In this document: piece by piece, positions 1 to 6,763 of the stretch
Layout of the letters: each line of letters opens with the position of its first letter
Position numbering within the stretch: position 1 is the first letter of the stretch
Source of the DNA: Clostridiales bacterium UBA1777
GTDB taxonomy: Bacteria > Bacillota > Clostridia > Oscillospirales > Oscillospiraceae
Length of the DNA: 12,718 nucleotides
NCBI GenBank assembly: GCA_002315275.1
Contig: DCGN01000084.1
Span: forward strand, 1-12,718
Direction of reading: 5' to 3'
The notes under the pieces: model-generated
The model's input: only the letters and a program-made list of their open reading frames with translations
Database searches by the model: none
Told to the model about the DNA's origin: nothing
Program-made: the position numbers and the translations under genes

Positions 1-802
1 CGTCGGTCATCTCATTGCCGCGTTCTCCGCAGCCGATGTAGATAACTATGTCAACGTCAGACCATTTTGCAAGCTGGTGCTGAACAACGGTCTTGCCCGA
101 GCCGAACGGGCCGGGAACCGCAGCCGTGCCGCCCTTTGCTATCGGGAACATTGTATCAATGATACGCTGGCCGCTGTTCATCGGGCGTTTGGGAACATAC
201 TTTCTTGTGTAGGGTCTTGCTATACGGACGGGCCAACGCTGCAGCATGGAAAGCTCATGGTCGTTGCCCTTCTCATCCTTGACAACAGCGATAATGTCGG
301 TAACAACATACTCGCCGGATGCCACGCTGACCACCTCGCCCTTAACGCCGTAAGGAACCATGATCTTGTGCAGGATTGCGCTTGTCTCCTGAACAGTACC
401 GAGAACATCGCCCGCAACGACCTTGTCACCGGGCTTTGCAACGGGAACGAACTCCCACTTTTTCTCTCTGTTCAGAGCCGGAACATTGACGCCTCTGGTA
501 ATGCAGTCTCCCGCAAGAGCGCGCACCTCAGGCAGAGGACGCTGAATTCCGTCGTAAATATTGTCCAGCATGCCGGGCCCGAGTTCGACGGACATGGGCA
601 TTCCGGTAGTGATGACCTCGGCACCCGGGCCGAGGCCGGAGGTCTCTTCGTAGACCTGAATAGAGGCGCTGTCGCCTGTCATATTAAGGATCTCGCCTAT
701 AAGATGCTGAGAACCGACGCGGACAACGTCAGAAACGTTGGCATCCGCGAGGCCCTTAGCAACAACAAGCGGTCCGGAAACCTTTGTGATGATTCCGCTC
801 AT
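1..802 (-). CDS. atpA: V/A-type ATP synthase catalytic subunit A (partial, C-terminus outside window)
   Basis: Catalytic nucleotide-binding subunit of the cytoplasmic V1/A1 head (also called NtpA). With subunit B it forms the A3B3 hexamer that couples ATP hydrolysis or synthesis to rotation. The visible 267 residues begin MSGIITKVSGPLVVAKGL, the family beta-barrel start. A bulge (non-homologous) region follows at about residues 115-190, then the Walker A motif GPFGSGKT at residues 231-238, then the IGCGERGNEMTD segment at the edge. The family is usually near 590 residues, so more than half is missing. The ATG at 802 is preceded by AAGGAGAG eight bases upstream, which fixes the start. It is the last visible gene of the operon, 24 nt after subunit F; subunits B and D would be expected beyond the left edge. 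No intein or disruption is seen in the visible part. Confidence 0.97.
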   Translation of the reverse strand, partial: MSGIITKVSGPLVVAKGLADANVSDVVRVGSQHLIGEILNMTGDSASIQVYEETSGLGPGAEVITTGMPMSVELGPGMLDNIYDGIQRPLPEVRALAGDCITRGVNVPALNREKKWEFVPVAKPGDKVVAGDVLGTVQETSAILHKIMVPYGVKGEVVSVASGEYVVTDIIAVVKDEKGNDHELSMLQRWPVRIARPYTRKYVPKRPMNSGQRIIDTMFPIAKGGTAAVPGPFGSGKTVVQHQLAKWSDVDIVIYIGCGERGNEMTD

Positions 803-826
803 TACACATTCTCTCCTTATGTAGTA

Positions 827-1147
827 TCAATCGCCGAGTATGTTCGTGCCTACCGCACGCTCAACCGCGGCTCTCAGCGCAGACTGACCCAATCCCATTG
901 AGCCGTCTCTGCCGGGAATAAGGATTATTGCGGGAGTGGGACTGTCCTTAAACTTATCGATATCATGGTTCAGTCCTTCAGCGAGGTTCTCTTCAACATA
1001 AATGATAGCGTACTCGCTCTCCCCATCTGTTATCCTGCGAAAAACTCGCTTTGCCTCGTCAACACTCTCCACGGGGTATGTGTCGAGTCCGAGTGCCTTG
1101 AAGCCGATAACCGTATCGCGGCCGCCTATAACTCCTATCTTATACAT
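827..1147 (-). CDS. atpF: V/A-type ATP synthase subunit F
   Basis: Small central-stalk subunit (NtpG in the Enterococcus naming) that sits with subunit D on the rotor shaft and modulates ATPase activity. The 106-residue protein starts MYKIGVIGGRDTVIGFKALG, the typical Rossmann-like beginning of the family. It continues with the acidic segment YAIIYVEENLAEGL and the TPAIILIPGRDGS strand-loop found in these subunits. Two starts are possible: this ATG at 1147, which matches the family N-terminus, or an in-frame GTG at 1156 adding three residues. A GAAAGG lies 13 nt before the ATG and 4 nt before the GTG, so neither spacing is ideal. The ATG is preferred from family resemblance. It overlaps the end of subunit C by 8 nt (ATGTATAA), which suggests translational coupling. 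Confidence 0.95.
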   Translation of the reverse strand: MYKIGVIGGRDTVIGFKALGLDTYPVESVDEAKRVFRRITDGESEYAIIYVEENLAEGLNHDIDKFKDSPTPAIILIPGRDGSMGLGQSALRAAVERAVGTNILGD

Positions 1148-2144
1148 AGTTATCACGCAGCCTTTCTCTGATATGCTCTACGGACAGTCCGGACAGTATT
1201 CCGGTCAGAATGATCCTGACAGACGTAATGTCATTCTCTGCCGCTCCGATATAGCCGGCAACGCTCTCGGGACCGAAGCCGTGCATTCTTGCGTTGCGCA
1301 TATAGCGGATGATCGTGTTATCGCACTTGAGCTCGAATGCCGTAAGCCTTCCGCCGCGTGCCGCTTCCTGACCGAGAACAGCGGCTTCTCTGAGTGCCGT
1401 TCCCGCAAATGCGGAAGCTATACCGTCTCCGCCGCCTATCGATGCCGCAAGATGATTTCTGTCAAGACTTCCTCCGGCAAGCAAAACGCCCCTGAGGAAC
1501 TCGGTATCCTTATTCATTCTGCAGCTTCTAACGCATGAACGAAGGTTTGCGCTGTCAATGCAGAGCTTGACATAGTCCTTCACAAAGCGCGAATCCAGCT
1601 TTTCGGCTATCTTCGACATTTCGGTATAGCACGCCTCGTCCAATATGAAATCGGACAGCTGAGGATTCTCAGACTTGGCAAGCATATCCCTCGCCTTGCT
1701 CATGGCCTTGCCGAGCTCGGAAGGAATAAAGCGATAGTCTTCCGTTAAGAAGGCCTCTTTGATCTTTTTGGGTTCAACGCGTCCGGCATTGGAATAAATG
1801 CCATCGGCACTTGTGCCCATCGCCTCGGCCTTGATAATTGCCTTGGCATTGTGGTAATCGTAACGCAGACGGTAGAGGTCAACAAGCTCAATGTCGGGGA
1901 CAAAATGAGCAAGCTCCTCAAACAATTCCTCTCTGCGAGCAGACAGAAGTGCATCAACACCCTTGCTGTCAGCCTCGCTAAAATCAGGCCAGCCGATCTC
2001 TGCTAAGATCGCCGTGGCCTCCTCGTAGCTTTCAGCGGTGAGCATACGCTCTGTTACTTCCTCGTTAATGAAAGCAGCGCTTCGGGCTTTGAGCATCGTG
2101 GAGAGGAAAAGGTAGTCTATATCCTGGTGTTTTTTATCAGACAA
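1140..2144 (-). CDS. atpC: V/A-type ATP synthase subunit C
   Basis: AC39/VatC-family subunit (334 residues) that forms the funnel-shaped socket linking the central shaft to the proteolipid ring of the membrane domain. It is mostly helical. The C-terminal stretch has the family signature: FGPESVAGYIGAAENDITSV followed by RIILTGILSGLSVEHIRERL. Length is normal for the family (about 320-350). The start is a TTG at 2144 with GAGGAGGG six bases upstream. An ATG at 2160 is in another frame and stops quickly, so TTG is the best choice. It lies 53 nt after subunit E, with a GC-rich hairpin in that gap, and overlaps subunit F by 8 nt. One copy per enzyme is expected. Confidence 0.95.
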   Translation of the reverse strand: MSDKKHQDIDYLFLSTMLKARSAAFINEEVTERMLTAESYEEATAILAEIGWPDFSEADSKGVDALLSARREELFEELAHFVPDIELVDLYRLRYDYHNAKAIIKAEAMGTSADGIYSNAGRVEPKKIKEAFLTEDYRFIPSELGKAMSKARDMLAKSENPQLSDFILDEACYTEMSKIAEKLDSRFVKDYVKLCIDSANLRSCVRSCRMNKDTEFLRGVLLAGGSLDRNHLAASIGGGDGIASAFAGTALREAAVLGQEAARGGRLTAFELKCDNTIIRYMRNARMHGFGPESVAGYIGAAENDITSVRIILTGILSGLSVEHIRERLRDNYV

Positions 2145-2171
2145 TTCGTTCCCTCCTCATTATGGCGGGCC

Positions 2172-2194
2172 TGCGGGAAAGACGGCCCCCCGCA
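2172..2194 (-). other. Intercistronic hairpin between subunit E and subunit C genes
   Basis: A six-base-pair GC-rich stem (TGCGGG at 2172-2177 with CCCGCA at 2189-2194, 11-nt loop) lies in the 53-nt gap. It is downstream of the subunit E stop and about 15 nt before the subunit C Shine-Dalgarno in transcription order. No U-tract follows, so it is not an intrinsic terminator. A role in mRNA processing or in slowing translation is inference only. Confidence 0.4.
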
Positions 2195-2197
2195 AAA

Positions 2198-2794
2198 TTA
2201 TCCGAAAAGCTTTGCGGCAACATCGGACGCTATTTCTTTTCTGCTCATCGAGAGCATCTCAGCAACCGTGCAGTTGACCGCAACGTCTCCTCTGCGAAGA
2301 ATAAAGCCGGCGCCGATCTCCTTTGCGGGAGCACCGAGCTTAAGCTCCGCCTTTTTGCCCTTTTCGGTGAGAACCGCGTTTGCCTCTGCAACAAGCTTGT
2401 CGGCAACAGCTGCCTCTGCCTCGTCAAGGATGATCTCCTCGTCTCCGTTGACAGCAGCGTCAGCCGCAATACCTGCGAGCCATGCAATATACTTGTCCTC
2501 ATCGATCTCGCGCAGCTTCTTGCCTGCGAGCATGAAGGCCTTGTCAACCATATCCTGCTTTGCGGCGAGAATGTCCTTGCGGGCGTTAAGATGTGCATTG
2601 CGTTCTATATGCTTTGCATCCGTCTCTATCTCTGCGATGCCTGTCTGCATAGTAGCGTCATAGAGCTCATCTGCCTTCTTGTCGAAGTCAGCCTTGATCT
2701 CTGCGCACTTTGCGGCAGCCTCGGCAGTTATTGCATTGCATTCGGCCTCTGCCTCAGCAATGATCTGCCGGGTGATTTTTTCTATTCCGTCCAT
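2198..2794 (-). CDS. atpE: V/A-type ATP synthase subunit E
   Basis: Peripheral-stalk subunit (NtpE/VatE) that pairs with the G/H coiled-coil subunit and anchors the A3B3 head to subunit I. The first about 95 residues are Ala/Glu/Lys-rich and clearly coiled-coil (starting MDGIEKITRQIIAEAEAE). A compact C-terminal domain follows and ends with GGF-type segment GAGFILRRGDVAVNCTVAEM. Its 198 residues are normal for the family. Two ATGs are in frame, at 2800 and 2794. The AGAGG ribosome site is only 3 nt from the first but about 9 nt from the second, so the second is chosen; the longer form adds Met-Pro. It lies 21 nt after proteolipid gene K-a. Confidence 0.93.
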   Translation of the reverse strand: MDGIEKITRQIIAEAEAECNAITAEAAAKCAEIKADFDKKADELYDATMQTGIAEIETDAKHIERNAHLNARKDILAAKQDMVDKAFMLAGKKLREIDEDKYIAWLAGIAADAAVNGDEEIILDEAEAAVADKLVAEANAVLTEKGKKAELKLGAPAKEIGAGFILRRGDVAVNCTVAEMLSMSRKEIASDVAAKLFG

Positions 2795-2815
2795 GGGCAT
2801 ACCCTCTTATGCCGA

Positions 2816-3319
2816 TTAGGCGCCGAGATGCAGGTTGAGAAGCATCAGGAAGGAAGCCAGCAGAGAAAGGATAGCGTAGAACTCAACGGTGATGCAAAGG
2901 ATGATGCCCTTTGCCCAGTCGTCAGGGCGCTTGGACATGAGGTTGATAGCGGTAGCAGCAACACGGCCCTGTGCAGGAGCGGATATTGCGCAGCCGGTAG
3001 CCATGGGGATGCAGGCGCATGCAACGCGAAGACCGTCAACAACGGTGAGGCTGGTGGGGTCTACATTGCCGCCGAAGATACCCATTTGGAGAAGTGCAAA
3101 GAACCAAACGACAAGGCCGTACAGACCCTGCGTGCCGGGGATGACCTGAAGGATCAGCACCTTACCGAAGGCACCGGGATCCTCGCAAAGAAGATCGGCG
3201 CCTCTTTCGCCGGCGATGCCGCAGCCGCGGGCTGAACCGGCGCAGCTCAAGCCGCAGGCAAGGGATGCACCGAGAAAGCCGCACGCCAGACCACCAAAGC
3301 TGTCAAAAAATGCATTCAT
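2816..3319 (-). CDS. atpK: V/A-type ATP synthase proteolipid subunit K (copy a, full sodium-site residues)
   Basis: Rotor-ring proteolipid (NtpK type) of the membrane domain, 167 residues, with four hydrophobic helices forming two hairpins. Judged by resemblance to Enterococcus hirae NtpK, the ion-site residues are all present. In helix 2 the motif IPGTQGLYG gives Thr63, Gln64 and Tyr67. In helix 3 PAQGRVAA gives Gln117. In helix 4 TVEFYAIL gives the essential Glu146. These correspond to NtpK Thr64, Gln65, Tyr68, Gln110 and Glu139, so sodium binding is plausible. The linker after helix 2 is longer than in NtpK. Nine cysteines is unusual. The ATG at 3319 has AGGAGG eight bases upstream. It is the second of two tandem paralogues, with a 58-nt AT-rich gap to the first; that gap contains a TATAAT but no convincing -35 box. 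Confidence 0.95.
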   Translation of the reverse strand: MNAFFDSFGGLACGFLGASLACGLSCAGSARGCGIAGERGADLLCEDPGAFGKVLILQVIPGTQGLYGLVVWFFALLQMGIFGGNVDPTSLTVVDGLRVACACIPMATGCAISAPAQGRVAATAINLMSKRPDDWAKGIILCITVEFYAILSLLASFLMLLNLHLGA

Positions 3320-3377
3320 GTTTTATTCCTCCTAAAAGATTATATATTGTTGTTTTTAAAACACGAAATTAATTAAT

Positions 3378-3878
3378 TCAACCGATGTTGAGGTTGAGGA
3401 GCATAAGGAAGGAAGCAAGCAGGAAAAGGATGGCGTAGAACTCAACTGTTACGCAAAGGAGGATTCCTTTGCCCCATTCCTTCGGTTTGGAGGCCATAAG
3501 GCTGATCGCGTTTGCCGCAACGCGCCCCTGCGCGGGGCCGGCTATGAAGCAGCCGATGGCAACGGGAAGACATGCACAGGCGACCTTGAGGCCGTCAGTC
3601 ACGCTGATAAGCGTGGGATCCATTCCTCCGCCGAAAACGCCCATCTGGAGAAGGGCGAAAAACCATACGACAAGTCCGAACAGTCCAAGTGTACCGGGAA
3701 GTATCTGAAGAATCAGTACTTTACCAAATGCATTCGGTATCTCGCAAAGGAGACCGGCACCGGCTTCGCCGGCAATACCGCAGCCGCGGGCTGAACCCGC
3801 ACAGCTGAGGCCGCAGGCAAGTGAGGCGCCTAAGAAGCCTATTGCAAGGCCACCGAAGCTCTCAAATAAAGAGTTCAT
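3378..3878 (-). CDS. atpK: V/A-type ATP synthase proteolipid subunit K (copy b, altered ion site)
   Basis: Second proteolipid of the rotor ring, 166 residues, aligning to copy a without gaps. By eye about 127 of 166 positions are identical. It has the same four-helix plan and keeps Thr63, Gln117 (PAQGRVAA) and the ion-carrying Glu146 (TVEFYAIL). In helix 2 it reads LPGTLGLFG where copy a reads IPGTQGLYG. The side-chain sodium ligand equivalent to NtpK Gln65 is therefore Leu, and the Tyr that hydrogen-bonds the Glu is Phe. I infer altered ion affinity or selectivity, or a specialised place in a mixed ring. Eight cysteines are present. The ATG at 3878 follows AGGAG by eight bases. It comes 63 nt after subunit I, with a hairpin in that gap. 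Tandem duplication is the likely origin. Confidence 0.94.
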   Translation of the reverse strand: MNSLFESFGGLAIGFLGASLACGLSCAGSARGCGIAGEAGAGLLCEIPNAFGKVLILQILPGTLGLFGLVVWFFALLQMGVFGGGMDPTLISVTDGLKVACACLPVAIGCFIAGPAQGRVAANAISLMASKPKEWGKGILLCVTVEFYAILFLLASFLMLLNLNIG

Positions 3879-3912
3879 TTTTATTTCTCCTGATTAAATT
3901 AAAGGTTTCCGA

Positions 3913-3932
3913 CCGAGCAGCTCGTTGCTCGG
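3913..3932 (-). other. Intercistronic hairpin between subunit I and the first proteolipid gene
   Basis: A perfect seven-base-pair stem (CCGAGCA at 3913-3919, TGCTCGG at 3926-3932, six-base loop) lies about 10 nt after the subunit I stop and before the ribosome site of copy b. No U-tract follows it in the operon direction. It could act as an mRNA processing or stability element that raises proteolipid output; this is inferred from position only. Confidence 0.45.
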
Positions 3933-3941
3933 CTTTCAGCG

Positions 3942-5936
3942 TCAGTTTTCCTTGACGTTGAAATACTTCGTATCGACATTAAGCGGCTTGAAGGCCTTAC
4001 CGCCGTCTCTGTACCATTTTCCGAAGAACTCAAGGAACTGGAGACGGAGTGTATGAACAAAGCATCCGATAAGGTTAAGACCGAAGTTCAGCGCATGACC
4101 TATCAGGAATACGACAACAAAGAGGATCGTTCCGACGACTGTCATTCCGTTCTTATTGCCAAGGCTTCCGAGCTGGTTGAATACGCTTGCAATAACAGAG
4201 CCCGCAAGCATCAGAGCCATAAGTCTCGAGTATGAAAGGAAGTCGCCGAGGTAGCCGGTCGCTCCGTTGTAGATAGCGCCGAACAGACCCGTAATCTTGC
4301 CTATGCCCTTGTTTGTGAGGAAAGATCCGAGCACAAGCATGCCGAGACCGACATAAAGGACTATCGGGGTCTTTCCGAGGAGCTTAAGGCCGATGCCTGC
4401 AATGATGACCCACCAGCAGAGATCGTTGAGCAGAGCGTCCGCGTACTGCCCGTCCTTTATCTTGAGGTACATGCCGAGGCCTACACCGAGCGCAAGGTGA
4501 ACCGCGCCGAGGCATACGGCAAGAACCAGAACATAAAGAGGATTGTTTCCGCTGAGAAGATCAAGCGGCATGTCAATGGCGATATCGCCGAGGTGGATCG
4601 TAAACAGATGCGGAACTATAGCCCAATTCTGGCCGAACCACTTGCCTATCTGGGTAACGGCATCGCCGAAGAAGCCGCCTGTAAAGAAGCCGATCACCGT
4701 GGTGCTGATACCGCAGATGATCATAAGTCCCGCAAAGCGCTTCATTGCTCCCTTGGGCTTTGCCTTAAGCGTAACAAGCAGACCTGCCACCAGCAGGACA
4801 AGACCGTACGCCATATCGGCAAACATCATGCCGAAGAACAGGGCAAAGAACGGAGCAATAAACGGGTTCGGGTCCAGGCCGTTATATGCGGGTCTGGAAT
4901 ACATCTCCGTGACCATATTGAACGGAGAGGTAAATGCGTTGTTCTTGAGAAGGACAGGTACCTCCTCTACGTTTTCGGGATCCGGCTCAGCCGTTTCCCA
5001 TGTGCAGCAGTAGTCTGCAAGCTTCTCTTCGAGGAGCTTCTCGCTCTCGGCTGTTACCCAGCCGGAGAACGTGAATGCTTTTTCCGTGTGGAGAATGTTG
5101 CCTTCGCAGGTCTCCCTATCGATACGCGTTTTCAGCGTTTCGACACCGAGCTGAATGTCTGCGCGATCTTCGAAATGCGAAGCGATAAGCCCAATGACCT
5201 CTTCCCGCTCCTTTTCTATTCCTCTGAGTCTTCCGCTCATATCCGAAAGATTATCCATAACGGTTCCTGCATAACCGGAGAGGTTTATACCCGACCATCC
5301 GACAGTTCTTGCAGCGATCATGGCCTCATCGGCTTTTTCGCGCAATGAAATAAGCAGGCAAAAGCGCAAAACCTTATCGGCCGAGATCTCAACGATCTCC
5401 GCCTCGGGTACGGCCTCTGCCAGCACAGCCGCCGCATCTGTCATTTTCATGGCAGCGGGAAGTGTTCCCATGTTGACAATGCAGCGCTTGGTATTCAACT
5501 TATCGAGAGGCTGCTCAAGCGCCTTCCATGGTTCGATCGCCTCTATTGATGTGTGGATACGTGACTCTTCCTGATTAAGGCTGTTCACACGCGTCTCAAG
5601 AGCGAGGATAACGTCCGCCTTCTTAATATCCTCGGGAATAACGGATTCATCCAGCAGCTTATCGAGGCTGACCTCGGGCAGTGGGGAAAGAAGGCCGCGC
5701 TTCGCCGGCGCATACTCATCAAGCACGCGCAAAGCATTTATTAGCTTAGCCTGGATCTGATGGTCATGCGCTGCCTCGCCTAAGCTTCCGCTCCTGAGGG
5801 CAAGCTTGTCCGTCTCCGCTGTCTTTTGCGGCTCATCAATCTGAACACAGCCGAGAAGCATTAGCTCCTTGACTATGGCCTTCTGCTGGGACTGAACGCC
5901 TATGAGCCGCAGCTTTTTCATTGCTACAATGCTCAT
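3942..5936 (-). CDS. atpI: V/A-type ATP synthase membrane stator subunit I
   Basis: Large stator subunit (NtpI; homologue of the eukaryotic a subunit), 664 residues. The N-terminal about 330 residues are soluble and partly coiled-coil, beginning MSIVAMKKLRLIGVQSQQ, and contact the peripheral stalks. The C-terminal half has about eight hydrophobic helices and forms the ion half-channels. The two conserved arginines facing the ring are visible: Arg571 in FLSYSRLMALMLAGS and Arg631 in CFVHTLRLQFLEFFGKWYRD. Length is normal for the family. The ATG at 5936 overlaps the stop of the upstream subunit by one base (TGATG), an arrangement typical of translational coupling. No frameshift or missing motif is seen. 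Confidence 0.97.
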   Translation of the reverse strand: MSIVAMKKLRLIGVQSQQKAIVKELMLLGCVQIDEPQKTAETDKLALRSGSLGEAAHDHQIQAKLINALRVLDEYAPAKRGLLSPLPEVSLDKLLDESVIPEDIKKADVILALETRVNSLNQEESRIHTSIEAIEPWKALEQPLDKLNTKRCIVNMGTLPAAMKMTDAAAVLAEAVPEAEIVEISADKVLRFCLLISLREKADEAMIAARTVGWSGINLSGYAGTVMDNLSDMSGRLRGIEKEREEVIGLIASHFEDRADIQLGVETLKTRIDRETCEGNILHTEKAFTFSGWVTAESEKLLEEKLADYCCTWETAEPDPENVEEVPVLLKNNAFTSPFNMVTEMYSRPAYNGLDPNPFIAPFFALFFGMMFADMAYGLVLLVAGLLVTLKAKPKGAMKRFAGLMIICGISTTVIGFFTGGFFGDAVTQIGKWFGQNWAIVPHLFTIHLGDIAIDMPLDLLSGNNPLYVLVLAVCLGAVHLALGVGLGMYLKIKDGQYADALLNDLCWWVIIAGIGLKLLGKTPIVLYVGLGMLVLGSFLTNKGIGKITGLFGAIYNGATGYLGDFLSYSRLMALMLAGSVIASVFNQLGSLGNKNGMTVVGTILFVVVFLIGHALNFGLNLIGCFVHTLRLQFLEFFGKWYRDGGKAFKPLNVDTKYFNVKEN

Positions 5937-6250
5937 CAGCTATTCACTATCCTTTCTACTATGTACTCTGCCGCCATATCAAGTCGGCTCTCCGCATTTG
6001 CGCGAAGTGCGTCCTCTTCCTTACCGGCATTCTCGATCATCGCTTCAGCTTTTTCCTCAGCCGATTTCTGAGCTGCAATGTTTTTCTCCTTGAGCTCATC
6101 GGCAGCCCGTTTTGCTGCCTGCTCGACCTTGGCGCGGCCCTCGTCCTCAGCGTTGGCAACCGCAAGCTTTGCAGCTGCGATTGCATCTGCCTTCATAGTC
6201 TTGGCCTTTTCTTCCGCTTTGCAAATGATTTCAATAGCTCCCTGTGACAT
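5936..6250 (-). CDS. V/A-type ATP synthase peripheral-stalk subunit G/H
   Basis: Small stalk protein (NtpF / subunit H or G type), 104 residues, that forms the coiled coil with subunit E. Almost the whole sequence is Ala/Glu/Lys-rich heptad-like helix, from MSQGAIEIICKAEEKAKTM to AAEYIVERIVNS. It has no membrane segment. The ATG at 6250 is chosen because GAGGGGG lies eight bases upstream; a longer reading from 6292 would add 14 residues with no ribosome site. It is the first gene of the operon, immediately before subunit I and overlapping it by one base, which is the usual place for this subunit. Such low-complexity stalk proteins diverge quickly, so the assignment rests on position, size and coiled-coil composition. 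Confidence 0.88.
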   Translation of the reverse strand: MSQGAIEIICKAEEKAKTMKADAIAAAKLAVANAEDEGRAKVEQAAKRAADELKEKNIAAQKSAEEKAEAMIENAGKEEDALRANAESRLDMAAEYIVERIVNS

Positions 6251-6342
6251 ATGGTACACCCCCTCATTGTTAAATTTGTGATAAAGGTGCAAAAATCTTA
6301 GTTATATATGTAACAATGTATTGTCTTTGATGCAGTAATTAC

Positions 6343-6371
6343 ACTATACAACATATTTTGCATCTTTTCAA
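6343..6371 (-). promoter_or_regulatory. Probable sigma-A promoter of the ATPase operon
   Basis: On the minus strand TTGAAA (6371-6366) is followed after exactly 17 bases by TATAGT (6348-6343). Each hexamer is one mismatch from consensus. Transcription would start near 6336, giving a leader of about 85 nt before the first ATPase gene. A perfect TTGACA at 6397-6392 lies just upstream but lacks a good -10 partner. Confidence 0.6.
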
Positions 6372-6526
6372 GCTAATTGTGTAATTTTGCATTGTCAAAA
6401 TAAACACATAGCCTTTCAGCATCAGGACGCTTATGTCAAATATTTAACCATTTTCTTTGTTAAAAGTCAAACAATTAGTGCAAAATCTACATCTTTGTAA
6501 ATACAGGCTCGAATATCGGGCAGTTT

Positions 6527-6543
6527 TTGTGTATTATACACAA
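6527..6543. promoter_or_regulatory. Perfect 17-bp palindrome, possible operator (site 1)
   Basis: TTGTGTATTATACACAA is a perfect palindrome about a single central base. On the minus strand it contains TATAAT (6539-6534), so a protein bound here would cover a possible -10 box, although no good -35 accompanies it. Its half-site is almost the same as that of site 2, centred about 33 bp away (roughly three helical turns), which favours a real operator pair. Confidence 0.45.
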
Positions 6544-6559
6544 TTTGCCCTTACAATTC

Positions 6560-6577
6560 TTGTGCATTAATACACAA
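6560..6577. promoter_or_regulatory. 18-bp imperfect palindrome, possible operator (site 2)
   Basis: TTGTGCATTAATACACAA has half-sites matching at seven of eight positions. The outline TTGTG-N8-CACAA is the general shape of sites for the redox regulator Rex, and TGTG-N8-CACA is that of Crp/Fnr-family proteins. Which regulator binds, if any, cannot be decided from sequence. Confidence 0.4.
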
Positions 6578-6723
6578 TAGTCTCAATATTGCATAAATTG
6601 TCTTTTTATTAACACACTTTTGGCTATTTGAAGTGCATTTTGTTTTTGTAATTCGCTCAAATTATTACAGCGATCTTCATTTACGCTTAATATATGCGAT
6701 GTGCTTACTCTCGTATATAGCAA

Positions 6724-6763
6724 GCACAGTCTTCCTCCGTAAAAACGGTCATGAAGACTGTGC
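6724..6763 (-). terminator. Long stem-loop downstream of the kinase gene, possible terminator
   Basis: An 11-bp perfect stem (GCACAGTCTTC at 6724-6734, GAAGACTGTGC at 6753-6763) encloses a second stem, CCGT/ACGG, around an AAAA loop, with a small internal loop between them. It begins 14 nt after the stop codon of the minus-strand kinase gene, the right place for a transcript end. The sequence after it (TTGCTATATA) is not a proper U-tract, so intrinsic termination would be weak. It may instead protect the 3' end. Confidence 0.45.

Noticed and set aside
77..901. Plus-strand open frame of 274 codons opposite subunits A and F
   Set aside because: It lies antisense to clearly recognisable ATPase genes, has no family resemblance, and runs across the A/F boundary. 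It is a by-product of codon bias.
2162..3235. Plus-strand open frame of 357 codons opposite subunits E and K-a
   Set aside because: It is antisense to two genes with clear family motifs and shows no coherent domain. The opposite strand explains it fully.
3320..3377. Internal promoter between the two proteolipid genes
   Set aside because: A TATAAT is present on the minus strand, but the hexamer 17 bases upstream (TTCGTG) is poor. In such AT-rich DNA this is weak evidence.
4497..5348. Plus-strand open frame of 283 codons opposite subunit I
   Set aside because: Shadow of the subunit I gene, with a low-complexity, Cys/Arg/His-rich translation typical of antisense frames.
6251..6336. Sodium or other riboswitch in the ATPase leader
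   Set aside because: The leader is short and AT-rich with only small inverted repeats (ACAATACATTGT, GTTACATATATAAC). I could not build a structured aptamer from it.
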